From: Earliella scabrosa
Lineage: Eukaryota; Basidiomycota; Agaricomycetes; Polyporales; Polyporaceae
Direction: 5' to 3'
Length of the DNA stretch: 64,000 nucleotides
NCBI GenBank assembly: GCA_022605405.1
Contig: JABYQQ010000013.1
Span: forward strand, 930,001 to 994,000
In this document: piece by piece, positions 47,195-59,137 of the stretch
Numbering within the stretch: the stretch's first letter is position 1
Layout: every line of letters begins with the position of its first letter
Translations under genes and position numbers: made by a program
The notes under the pieces: generated by a model
The model's database searches: none
What the model saw: the letters and a program-made list of their open reading frames with translations, nothing else
What the model was told of the DNA's origin: nothing

Positions 47195-48492
47195 ATGATC
47201 TCCTTCGCGTCTTTTCCTTCACCCTCGGACGCATCTGGGAGCTATGGCACCACGCGACACCACCCCGACGTCGAAGAAGACATACACATGGACCTGGACG
47301 AGGATGACTTTGAAGAGGGGGTGCAGCGGCTGACGGTCCCCGGTGAATCCATAACGTCTTCTCATGCGTTCATGCGGTACGCCTCCCTGTTCTGTTGGTG
47401 CACGGCTAGGTATTCATGTCACCCCCAGAGGACATGGCACCTATGTCGACAACGAGGAAGTGATCGCATCGGTGGCGGGCACGGTGGAACGCGTCAACAA
47501 GCTGATCACAGTGCGTGCGGTACGCAGCAGGTATACCTGTCGAGTCTCGGTTTGGTTGGGGTCTAATGGACGGGCCTCGCAGGTACAATCCCGAGGTTGG
47601 TGATCTAGTGGTGGGCCGCATCACGGAGGTACGCACACATACACTCTTCTCTGGGATGCGTGACAGAAAGATGAGGGGTTGTAGGTACAACCGCGTCGAT
47701 GGAAAGTGGACGCGAACTCGCGGCAGGATGCCGTGCTGATGCTCTCGTCCGTGAACCTTCCCGGCGGAGTGCAGGTATGTCCCAGCTCGCCGCGGTTGAG
47801 AAAGTTTGCGCTATCTTACACTCATGTAGCGAAGGAAACTGGAGAGCGATGAGCTGCAAATGCGCACTTTCTTTGAGGAAGGCGACCTGCTCGTGGCTGA
47901 AGTGCAAGCCTTCTTTTCGGACGGCGCGATGTCCCTGCACACGCGTTCTCTGAGATACGGGAAGGTGAGATGTCACTCCAAGTTAGACCACCTATATGCG
48001 TTGCTAATGGCAATGGTGTCTACAGCTCCGGAACGGTCAGCTAGTGACCGTCCCACCAATTCTGATTCGACGTCTGAAGTCGCACTTCGTCTCGCTACCG
48101 TGTGGGGTGGATCTCATTCTCGGACTCAACGGGTACATCTGGGTCAGCAAGCATGCGAACCAGAACGAGCAGGAGGGTGAGGAGGGATTCGATGCAGAAG
48201 CTGTGTACTCAAATCGGAACGACGTGAGTGAAACTCTGCTCATCCTCGTGGTCCGGTTCTCACATGAAGCGGGACGTATACGCAGGATATCGACGATGCT
48301 ACGCGCACGGCAATATCGCGCGTGAGCAACATCATCAAGGTGCTCGCGGCGCATTTCGTCCCACTCACGGACGTGGTGCTGCTCGAGGCGTACGAATGGG
48401 CGGTGGAGCAGGAGAACAGCGTTAAGGATCTCTTGAGCGAGGAGGTCGGGGAGAACCTTGTAGCGAACATCGGCTTAGGCATGCGACAATGA
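47195..48492 (+). CDS. RRP4: exosome complex cap subunit RRP4
   Basis: This is an S1/KH RNA-binding cap subunit of the RNA exosome (EXOSC2). Spliced exons give [18 protein letters not shown], an acidic stretch, [49 protein letters not shown], then [20 protein letters not shown] and [10 protein letters not shown]. Next come [40 protein letters not shown], and the KH part with [37 protein letters not shown]. The tail reads [20 protein letters not shown] and ends NIGLGMRQ. Introns are short, about 50-60 bases. It lies 9 kb from MTR3, another subunit of the same complex. Only 84 bases separate its stop from that of the convergent DUF4211 gene. Confidence 0.92.
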
Positions 48493-48576
48493 AGTTGGGA
48501 TCTGCCAGAAAGCACAATCGCTTCAAGAGATGGAGCACATATTATCGTACACATCAAGAAGAACTTTCAAGATATG

Positions 48577-50420
48577 TCAGTCGGAATCAAGCTGCCCTCC
48601 TCGTCCCACCCTGACCTCCAGGTGTCGGGCAGCCTCCATCATCGTCTTGATCTCCTGCCATTGAATGGCAATGATCTGACGTTGGTCAAGCCAGTCCATA
48701 ATTGCGTCTGCATCCTTGAGGTCTTCGGGTGGTTCCTTCCCGTTGACATAGGCAACCTGCACGAAACCACGGCCAGCACGACTAGCTCTCAGCGTATCCA
48801 CTTCGTCCCGCAAGGCATGGAAGAGATGGTACTGCCGACATATCGTTAGTGTTATGGAGCGCGCCGGTATCAGGCTCGTACATACCTCCCAATGCGTGAA
48901 CTGGTGGTATGTCCGCGTTCTCTTCGCGCAGAAGCGACCAAGATCAAATTGTTTCTTGACTCCTTGGGGCTCTTCTTCGTCCGAGTTGTCAGGCTCACTT
49001 TCGGCTAATGGCTGCAAAATCACCATAAGCCATGTGAGCCTCGTCTCAGCGATCGGAGCAGGTACCTCGTAGGTGAGAGGGTCGTATGGAGTTCCGCTGA
49101 GCCGCCCTTGCAACGTCGACTTACGGCCACCGAGATTGCATGCGGCGCAACCCAAGACCACGAACTCCAGGTCAGTTAGTTCGAAGTCCGGATACTTGTC
49201 TAGGGCCTTGCGGAACTCCGGCTTCCATGTGGAACCAGCAACAAGCGAGTCCCGCATTCCTGAGAGCTTCCGGCGCGTGATCTTGAGGGGTACACGAAAG
49301 TACTGGTCTACAAGCCACCACGTCAGAGAGACGTCATCAGTTGCGACGTAACCATCTTACTGCTTTGTAGAGACATTGCAGCCTCTTCGCGCTCCTCTGG
49401 GTCTTGCACAGCCATGTGAACGAATAGCTGGCAGACGATCTTGAAGTGGTGCAGGAGGTCCTGGTACGTGTTCATACTGAATTCCGCGGGCAGTTCCACA
49501 GCTTGGTTGTCATCCTCTACGATGAAGGCATCTTCATCTTCCTCCTCGTCGCCGTCGTCGCGAGCTGTCACGTCGTCTGGTCGTGCGTGAGAGAACGGTG
49601 CTGGATTGTCCTCTTCCTCTTCGTCCTCTTCAGCGGATGATTCAGACTCTACAGCTTGTCCTCGTTTCCTGCCTGTATTATGTACAGGCGTAAGGACGTG
49701 GTTAGCGAGGCGGTACACCGGCACGTACGCTTCAGCTTCTCTAGGTTCTTCTGAAAAGCGGACCTCTTGTCTCGCGTTCGTAACCGTGAATCGATGATAC
49801 CTGTGGTATTCCTCAGCTAAGCACTCATGTAAGGGGGGATTCACAGACGTACGTTCCTCTTCGACCTCGTCTAGGAGGTCAGCTTCGTCCTCTTCTGGGG
49901 TGGGCGGTCTCTGTCCCTTCATCAACTTCCGCTTTCTCGTCGGACTGAGCTCCTCTTCCTCCTCCGAGTCAAGCACCATGGAAGCCGACGCCTTGGCAGC
50001 TCTCTTCCCTTTCCGTACGAAAAGCTCGCGTTCATCGTCATCCGAAGGAGAAGCGGACGCAGACTCTTCGCTGTGAGCCCGTCTCACGCGCTTCTTCCCC
50101 TTGTTCGCGGGGGTAGGACGGGGTGCGACGTCGTGTTCATCCTCGCTGCTCGAGATGTCCACGACCGCCGTGGGTTCAAACCGGATCGCACCGGGGTCAC
50201 TACTCTGACTCCCGTCTTCGTCATCGCCCTGTATACGTGAGGGCCCAGGCTCGTCATCCTCAGACGCGTCGTAGCGAGCGCGCTTTGTCCTCTTGCGCCG
50301 CGGGGGACGTGTCGGTGAGGACTTTTGCGTACTCCGAGCAGGGGAGCTGGACAGGAATGTGTCGAGTTTCTTCTGTCTCAACTTCTTGGGTGTCGCAGTT
50401 GTCCGCGTTCTTGGGGGCAT
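48577..50420 (-). CDS. DUF4211 domain protein
   Basis: This is a nuclear-type protein of unknown function. The N-terminal half is basic and acidic in turn: MPPRTRTTATPKKLRQKKLD, PRRKRTKRARYDASEDDEPG, several Ser/Asp/Glu runs and KRKLMKGQRPPTPEEDEADL. The DUF4211 core starts at DAFIVEDDNQAVELPAEFSM and continues LLHHFKIVCQLFVHMAV. After an intron, FRVPLKITRRKLSGMRDSLV and LTDLEFVVLGCAACNLGGRK follow. A C-terminal segment with FCAKRTRTYHQFTHWE and ALRDEVDTLRASRAGRGFVQ completes the protein. Family members are thought to be chromatin associated, but no activity is known. Its start faces that of the large C1-finger gene. Confidence 0.8.
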
Positions 50421-50771
50421 CCTAGCGTGTTGTCAGGGTGAAGACAGGCGATGGAGGGAAGCAGCAAGAACGGTAAGGTTTGAACTGACTACGCAGCGCA
50501 GTCCAGAATCTGAGGGTGCTCGCGAACGCGGTCGCCTCAGCGCCTACGAAGACGCGTCTGTGGCTGTGCCATCACGTGCACTGCGCGACTCCGAGCGCGC
50601 CCCTGCGGCCGCGCACACCGACGACGACGACGACCACCACCACCACCACCTCAGAGTCGAGGCTGCTGCTGCCGACTACTCGCGTACCTCTCCGCTTCTC
50701 TTCCTTTTGCATGCTTGTCATCTAACCCCTTTTTCCGGATTGCTTGTTCCTGCTCTCCTATTCCTCGGCCT
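50421..50771. promoter_or_regulatory. divergent promoter, DUF4211 and C1-finger genes
   Basis: The 351 bases between start codons carry a C/T-rich stretch before 50772 and a trinucleotide repeat at 50619-50648. An in-frame ATG for the C1-finger gene at 50715 also exists. Confidence 0.45.
50619..50648 (+). repeat. trinucleotide repeat (CGA)5(CCA)5
   Basis: Five CGA units run directly into five CCA units. It probably lies in the 5' leader of the C1-finger gene. Confidence 0.7.
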
Positions 50772-53700
50772 ATGGCTAGCACTCCTACATTGCGTGTGGA
50801 CACCAGTCAATCAGGGCCATTCGTCATAGCATCGGGCTCTGCGCAAGTCACTCCTAACTCTCCTAAGTCACCATCATTTGGAACGTTTACAAGAGATCGT
50901 GCTCGAAGCATCTCCCAGGCTGTTCTACCATCCTTCCGGATATCAAGTGCCAGCGACGCCAACAAGTCTAACAGCAACCCATATGACTCCCACAGGCAGC
51001 CTGCACCTCCTGGACTAAACAGAGCCCGCAACGAATCCCGCAAACTCCTTGCACATATCCTCTCGCAGTTGCAGACCAGGCCAGTACCACCTTCCCTTCT
51101 CAGCACCCTTGTGTTCGGTTCCGGTCAGAACGAAAAGAGTTCGGGTTCGGTCATCAAGTCTGTGAAGGGCGCTGTCAAGTATACTGGCACTCTGCGAGAA
51201 CGAAGGACCCATCAGCCCGTGCCTCAGGATGATACGGATTCCGAGGACGACGATGTGGAGAGTTTCAGCACCGACATCACACTGGACCTGTTAAACCAGC
51301 TCAAAGATGTGCTCACCCTGTCCATCGCACATAGCTGGGATATCTTCTATGACAGGTTGGTACATCTCCATCCATATTGACACGCGCCGCACTCATCTAT
51401 ATTATAGCGCACCTCAGACCCAGCGAAGCAACAGCGAGAAGCTCAGGGACTCGTTCATGCGCCGGAGGAGTCTCTCGGTGGGACGATCGCGTTCTCGCTC
51501 TCCATCTGGTGACTCTGAGGGCGTGGTCCGTGCCCCGGAGCTCTTGTCTCAATGCATTTCTATCCTCGCGTCCATCATCACTGAAGATTGTCGTTTCAAA
51601 GTGGCGTCACCACGGCCATCCCGACCGCCGAACTCACTGCAATTCGTAGTACTCGACGTCGCGCGCTTTCTATTGCATACTCACCGCCACGACCCACGGG
51701 TCATCTCACAGATCGGCTTTGCACTCCTTCCTGCCTTCCTCACCTTCAGTCCTGAGATGCACACCAGGCTATTGGGGTTCTTCGATGATAGTGTGCTCGG
51801 TAGTCTGTTGGCAGACCTGCGGAGTTTGCAAGGCACCCGTCAGTTGTCGTCTCCCTCCGCAGGTGCGAAGTTACGTTCAGTGGTAGGGGAGGGTTGAAGG
51901 AACTGAGGATCTAGTAGACATGTCGTACAACGATCCCAATGCGAATGATGAGCCTCCCATGGTATCAATCCTCGTAGACGAAGTAAAGGAAGACTCGGGT
52001 GCTGCTCAGTCAGAGTCAAGTTGGAGGCGGTGGACGAAAGCCCTCACACCAGAGGACGTCGCGATTCGATCCACATCGGCACCCTTGCAGGATATGGCCA
52101 TCTACCAACTATCGTCGATTATCCCGCCGCTGCTCGGTGCAATCCTGGAACGCATCGATCTCACCTCCACAAGTTCATCAACCCTCTATAGGTTCCATCG
52201 TTTGCTCAGTCGGATCATCGAGAGCAAACCCGACGCTTACCTAGACGCATTGGCGGTGATTGCATATCACACGCCCCGGGCGAGGTATGCGGCCATCAGC
52301 CTCTTGCTTTCGTACTGGCCCCACGCCATCGGACATCTCACTGCGAGCAAGACCTTTCCAACCATCAACTATCATGACGCAATTGCACGGGAGACGCAAG
52401 GCGCGCTCGTATCCCGGAGACAGCACGCCCACCCATACTCACACCAGTTCATTCCGTGGCGGTTCGCGAAACTATCTGGCCCTAGCATCTTCGCGGGCGT
52501 GTCTCAGAACGACTGCTATGCATGTTCCAGTCCGATCGAAGGCTTTGGACTGCTATGCCCCATGTGCATGTGCGTCGTGCACTTCGACTGCTACGACTAC
52601 CCGGACGGAAGCTTCTTCACCCAGTATGGCATCGCTGCCGACCCGAGCATGCAGAAGGTGGCGGTGCAGAAGTTCTGTCACGTCCTCCCACAACGCCATA
52701 CCGCGGGATCCGACGTCGTCCACAAGGAGCTGCACGCGTTTCGACCGGTCAACCTCTTCAGCCTGACTCTATGTCATATCTGCAGGAAGCCGTTATGGGG
52801 ACCGATCCTCCAAGCATTCAAGTGCAACTCGTGCAAGCAATTCGTCCATTCGGGATGTCTAACCAGGGCGAGCTCTGAGGAGCTCCCCAGGTGCCGGTCG
52901 GTCACCATCGACGACACCTACATGACTATCTCGTGGAAAGCGCTGCGACAGTCGTTCGCGGATCACTATCGAGAGCTGTTTCTCACAGAAGGTGATCTTC
53001 CCCTTCGGACATACGAGGAGCTCTCCGTCTTCCTTGCGGTACTGTGGACACAGCTGCAAATACTCAAGAACGGCTTGGCGTTGGGTTCCATTGTGGTGCA
53101 ACAGGGGAACCAGGCTGCCGACGAAGGGCAGTTGGATGAGTTCGAACTCCACTATTTGGTCAACCTCTACGAGGCGTTCCTCTCCTCCCGCGCCGTTCCC
53201 GTCTCTCAGGCACTCTCCGATCACTTCGTCGAGAACCACCTGCGTGCTCCCGAAACGCATATGTTCTTCAACTGGAACGTGTTGACGTTCGTCCTCAGCG
53301 TCATCAAGTCGCCTGCATCGAGCGTCGACGCGACCTCCGGAGATCTCCTCTCAGCTGCCCAGATGGGGAATGAGCGCGAGTCTTCCCTCGACGACAATGC
53401 GTACCCATACGAAGTCGTTACGCTTGCCCACCTTCGAGACCAGCTCGGCGACCAGCTGAACATTCATTCAGAGGCCGCCGCACGGTATCTCCTCTCCCAC
53501 CTATTCCATGTCGGGTTCTTCAACCGTGTAGACTCGCACGGGGACCTCTTCGATGGTGGACCGCATCCGGAACGAATGCAGTGCTCCTTCCCCATCCCTG
53601 TCGGCCTTGAGGTGTCCACCGAGATCGAAACGCTGGTAGCATCGATTGAGGCATGCCTGTCGGACATCGATCTATCCGTCAACGAGACTGGTCTCCTGCT

Positions 53701-56700
53701 CCTTGTGCGGAAGTTCTGGCCTGACGGCATGCTCACTGATTACGCGTTGCGTCGCATGTCGAAGGCTGTCATCGGTTGGATCGTCTCTGAGGTGAGCTAT
53801 GCCACTCCACTCGCCACAGCAACGGGACTGACCATGCATAGGACGACGATCTGGCCACGATGCTGCGGGACTACGTCGCCCGAGGCCTGAGTCTTCCCGG
53901 TGTCCGCTCCGGCGTGGACGCACAGCCTTGGCCTGCATCGACACATTCCCGACCATCGGCGGCCAGCTCTGCCAACAACGGCGGAGACTACGTTGCAGGA
54001 CGACGGGCCTTGCTGTCTAGATACGCGGCTAGATGGTTGTTGGCGCTCCATGATCTCGACGTCAATGCGTATGCCATGATGGTCTTCGACTTGCTGGTTG
54101 AACAGGCACAGGAGCTCCCCGTCTCGGACGAGTTCTTCCTAGGCAAGGGGCGCGATACTGTGGAGAAGAGGGAGACCATCATCACGGAGAAAGTGCTTCA
54201 ATTGATACTCAAGCTTAGCCAGGCGTCGGTCCTGTTCACGACCTTTGACGACCTCTTCCAGAAATGGCTGGACCGGGCTTCATCGCTGAACGTGGACGAT
54301 CTCATGGTTCGTGTGGCTCCTGTACTGGTCCGCAAGATACTGACAACTTCAGTAGCCATTCGCGTCGCTCTCGCGATTATTCAACAGAGAATTGGACACC
54401 AGCTCCATGCGCTTCAGCACCGTGGCGGACCCTCGGCTCACAATGACCGAGAATTCAAGTCTCCTCACCATCAACCCTCTCAAGGTGATCATCGACATCG
54501 CGACCAGGAGCAACGAGGGCTACGACAGCACGCTGCACTGGCTTTGCCTCTTTGTGCGGTCGGGTGTGGAAATATCCGTTCAGACGTTCATGCAGCTGGT
54601 CGACCTCGGTAACAAGTTCGGCGTGTCCCTCGAAGTGTGCTCCCTTCTGATCAAAGCCGCCCTCTGGTCGTGCTGGTTGAAGTCGATGGGCCGTCAAGAC
54701 CTGCAGACTGTCGTTGCCGCGATTCACACCGGAATCGGGCCGCAGCTGGCGTCTTATCTCCAAGCACGTTACAAAGAAGATGAAGTGTACGTGAACTATG
54801 CGTATACCGTTCACATGCGACAAGCTGAGCTGTTTCCCAGTCTACAAGTCATTCGCCAGTCGCTGTCGACATGTCTATTGCTCTATGGATGTGACAGAGC
54901 CTACCTGCTATCTTCTGGTCTGGTCCTTGAGAGTGAGATTCGTGGTCTTCCGTCAAGGTTCGCGCTGTGGTCGCCCATCTACCCCGTATCTAATGTTCTT
55001 CGTTGTAGGAGAAAGCTGAACGCACGCGCCAATACGCTCAGCGACCCGATCATTGTCAATTCCGCTATCATCGACTCGCTCAAGTCGTACGTGGAAACAG
55101 GATTGGACCCAGTAGCCTGCATTGCTGCGAAGTTTCTCGACGCGTACATGCACCATGCACAACTCGTGGAGACCTACGAAGTGGACAACTTCATCCTGCG
55201 GAATGGCGAATCTCTATGCACATGGTGAGCGCAGTCAGAACATTCATGGATGACTCTGACGGTAAGGGAACACAGCATATGGCAGTTCTACACCGTCCAG
55301 GTGGCGGAGATATCCACCATACGAACTGGTCTTCTTATGCGAACTCTCGTGGTAGATGCTCAACCGTTTCAGAGCCTCTTCCAGAATCTATTCGAGGTAC
55401 ATGGTAGTTGGGAGACCCGGTACGTGTGCACGTTATTTGTAGCCGTGGTATCGCCTGAAACCCGTTTTCAGGATGAACGCAATCACTCGACTGTTCCGAA
55501 TGGTCCAGGACGTGACAAGTCCCGCATTTGTGGTAGAAGATCGCCAGTGGCGTTCTTGCATCATTGACGTCTTTCGCTATTTCTTTGGGGCCCTGTGGGA
55601 GGACGAGTGCGTAAGTGTTTCAGTCATCTACAACGTGAAGCCATGATATAACTCTTATGAGTAATCCAGGAGGAGATCAGACTTGCGGTGGATACCTGGT
55701 CACAGACGCTACTCCCTGCTCATTTTGATGCGATGTCGCTGTGCTGGGACGAAGCCCTTGTGAAGTCTCCCGTTCCGGACCGCATCAAGCTAGTGTCGTT
55801 CCTAAATCAACTCCGGCCACATTTCCCTCATTGGCGTTGTGCGTGCCCATGGCCGATGTATGTGTAACCTCACTGATGCAGGACCCTAGTACTTTCGTGG
55901 GATGTTATCCTCGAAGCATTGCTAGAAAGCGAATTCATTCAGAGGAATGGCGACGACGAAGACGGTCCATTGTCCGCCCACCTGGTAAGAGCCATAGTGT
56001 CTCATACTATGCGCATCGTCTCATGAAACCAGTCTATGTATGGGTTACCCTCATCTCGGAAGACTACATTCATGGATCCGGATCTGCAATCTCTCAAGGT
56101 AAACGCACATCTGGAGCTGGTGTATTGTCAGGCTGTCTCATGCTGATGGGATTGTAGAACTCATTGATAGCACTCTCGCTTCGGATGGTGGCCGAAGGAA
56201 TCCCTATTGAAGTGGGCTCTCTGCTCAAGTTGAAAGATCACTTGGCTCGCGCAATAGGGTTCCTTGAGGTCGACATGGTTTCCGTGGGCAACACAAACCA
56301 CTTCTACGTCAAGTTCGGCACACTGTATGCCGTACCAGAGGGAGCATATCCGTGCTTGAACGAGCTAATGCTCACGTTGGACTCTGCACAACCGTACAAC
56401 CTCATCTCGTCGGCCATGGGTGGACGATATCTAGAGGACGAGACTCCATCAAAACTGCTCGTAGGCTCCATATTCGTCGATGTCTTCTTGGAATCCTTCA
56501 TCCATTGCGAGAATCTCGAAACGATGCCAGCGCTGACGCTCAAGAATCTGCTCAAATCCTTGACCATTGTCATCTTCAAGCACGATTTTGACAGCAGGCC
56601 GCTCAAACCTTTCCAACCTCACCTTCGGCGTGCCGTCAGACGGGCACTGGATCTACTTCTCCATGACCTCAGCTATGACCTACGACAGCTCGTGCTGACA

Positions 56701-58912
56701 GTATCCCTCGCGTTCATCAAGAGGTGGCCACATTTGATAGGCAACTTCGTCTAGTAGGTGCTGACTTCCCTTTTGCCATTGGCTTGCTGAAGCATGGGCG
56801 CAGTGATGCAATTGAGTCAACTATCGAGCTCATGGAGAAGCTCGACTACCAGCAGCACGGCGACGACATCCTAGTCGAGCAGACGAGGAACTTCTTGCGC
56901 ACGATCCTAGGACTGTACGATCAATTACCAAAGATTCCAACCTTCGTACTAATATGGATATCCCTCCCAGATACGCATTCAGCGGTATATTCTACGTGAT
57001 GTGCAAGGTGAGATTACTACACATGCATCTGAGACAATAATGAAACAGAACGACTCACCGTCTCTTGTGCAGCGCCGTCGTACTCCGGATTTCTTCGTGT
57101 GTATGAAATACATCATAAGTGCCCAGGTCAAGGCTGAGCATAACCCACATCCATACGAGAACCTACGAGACGCCCTCTTGCGCGACTCGCTCACGAGGGC
57201 GGTCGAAGGTGATGACGAGAGTCTGCAGCTCGTCATTGAAAACATCAACACATACGTGGAACTGGTTCACCATACGGATTACCCCCTTGCTCTCATGCAA
57301 TGTAGGTTGTTGTTCATCGCACACACCGGGAGGCATGGTACTCACCATGCGCTACCAGTCGTAGGACTTAGCTTGGCAAGTCTTACTAGGAAGACGGCGG
57401 ACATGCATCACACCCGATTCGACCCTAGTTCCCTATTGTTGCTCGCCTGCACGCTGATACAACATAACAAGGCACACAGTCGAGTAAGCAGCCATTGATC
57501 CAGACCATCGACTCGTTGCTCATTATCGGCACAGGATCTCCTGCTTTACTTGGAGACCCTCCTACGATCGTCACTCATCCGCTTCAATGTGTCGGTCGTC
57601 AGTCTCAGACGCGTGTTACAAGTCACGACAACTCTTTATCGCAAAGCTGCCAAGGTTACCGGAGCAGACGCTGAGAATACCATCGTCAACCCCATCGCGG
57701 CTGCTATGCTCGAGATCTCACGAGACGGCCTCAACATCAAGGCTCGAGTGCTGACAAGTACGCTTGCGGCTCTGCTTGAAGTAGGTCCTTATGAATGATC
57801 TGAATGTTGATGACCTGACCTCGATGAACCCATCAGGCTTTGACTGCCACTCCAGATCGGGGCAGCGGGAAGATGGCATTCATACCTCTCGAGCCACAGC
57901 TACATCTGGCGTACGATGGATTGCACTTCCTGCAACACGAGAGTACGCCAGACGGGCTGCTTCAGTCGGATTTCAACACATCTTTGGCAGTGGCAAGGAT
58001 GGTGATGCAAGGCGCAGAGATCAAATCCTCGCTTCTGCAGAACCTGCAGGTAAGCATCGGCTCGCTCAACATCACTTGTCTGCTGGCTTACCCAATCACC
58101 GTAGAGGAACGTGATGACAGTCCGGGTCTGGAACATCCTCGCACTAGCGGCCCTATCGAGGCCGGACGGGGCAGCTTCTGCGCTGCTCTTCGAGCACTTC
58201 TTGACATTCTCGTTCGCATATAGCCAGTCTCTGAGCCCGTACCAAAGTGTACAGGGGCTCGACCATCCCGATGCACAAGATCGCGCCCACGCGGATCTCA
58301 GCTATGCTTACGCCGCCATCAAACTGTGGCTACTGCTCTCGCGCAAGGCGGCCAGCGGGCACCCTGGTGTCGATGCGACAGGCGCGTTGCAGGACGGGGA
58401 AGGCTTGGCGGCGAAAATGGTTTGGAACGAACTGTGGCCTCCCTTTGAGATCGTAATCGCTGCGTTCGAGATCGATGCGCGGGCGGGGAATGTCTCGGTG
58501 AGTCACATCCTGCAGATCGTGTGCGTTGTGGCCATGATACTGAGCTGGTCACTAGCCGTTGGCATCCAGCATGTGGACGTCGGTTGCAGACTTGTTCCTC
58601 TTCGTCCGGCAGTCACGTTCTGTCGTCGCTTTGGACACATCGGCCATGATTCGTGTTTTGAATCGTTTGAAGGAAGTTATTCGCGGGGAATCCAAGGTGG
58701 GTAGCCCATCTATTAGATGAGCAACACCCTCATGTCCTAATACCTCCTAGGTCACGAGAGTCATCAGAAGTCTGAAAGATCCGCCTCCAGAAGATTCCCT
58801 AACCTACTTCGTCGGCCAGATAACTACAGAGGTTGCCGCAGAAGAGAAGCTGCAGGCTGCCAAACGTAAAATCAACATGAACGTGGACAGGGGAAGGAGA
58901 GTGGTCAGCTGA
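50772..58912 (+). CDS. very large C1-type zinc-finger protein of unknown function
   Basis: One gene of about 8.1 kb appears to encode roughly 2,300 residues, starting MASTPTLRVDTSQSGPFVIA and ending MNVDRGRRVVS. The first 400 residues are partly disordered with RSLSVGRSRSRSPSGDSEG. An intron at 51863-51919 joins the early part to MSYNDPNANDEPPM in frame. Near 52510-52620 lies CYACSSPIEGFGLLCPMC, followed by VVHFDCYDYPDG. Near 52735-52895 lies a better C1 (phorbol-ester/DAG-type) finger: LCHICRKPLWGPILQAFKC, NSCKQFVHSGC and a final Cys at ELPRC. The rest is long, helical and repeat-like (for example LHWLCLFVRSGVEISVQTFM, LDLLLHDLSYDLRQLVLTVS), without catalytic motifs. I recall similar basidiomycete proteins annotated by the C1 domain or as UNC80-like; that link is unproven. 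Many introns after 53790 make the exon model approximate. Confidence 0.7.
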
Positions 58913-59137
58913 GTAGATTTAGACATGCGGTTCCGATCTTGGGGTTGTGTTGTTCCTTTGTATCCTACCACTGTATCCCTGCTGCAATCCTACACAAGCT
59001 ACGGCATCAAACTCCCCACATCGAACATAGCCAACTGATGCGCCGATGACTTGCCACATTGGCCCGGGATAACTCAGCCCTTCTGAGCGCTTGAGAGGGT
59101 TAACCCCCATCGTTCACATCCTTCCCCAAGTGTAGCA

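Noticed and set aside
51307..51897. Separate 196-codon gene ending at 51897
   Set aside because: A 57-base GT..AG intron (51863-51919) joins it in frame to the following exon, so it is part of the C1-finger gene and not a gene of its own.
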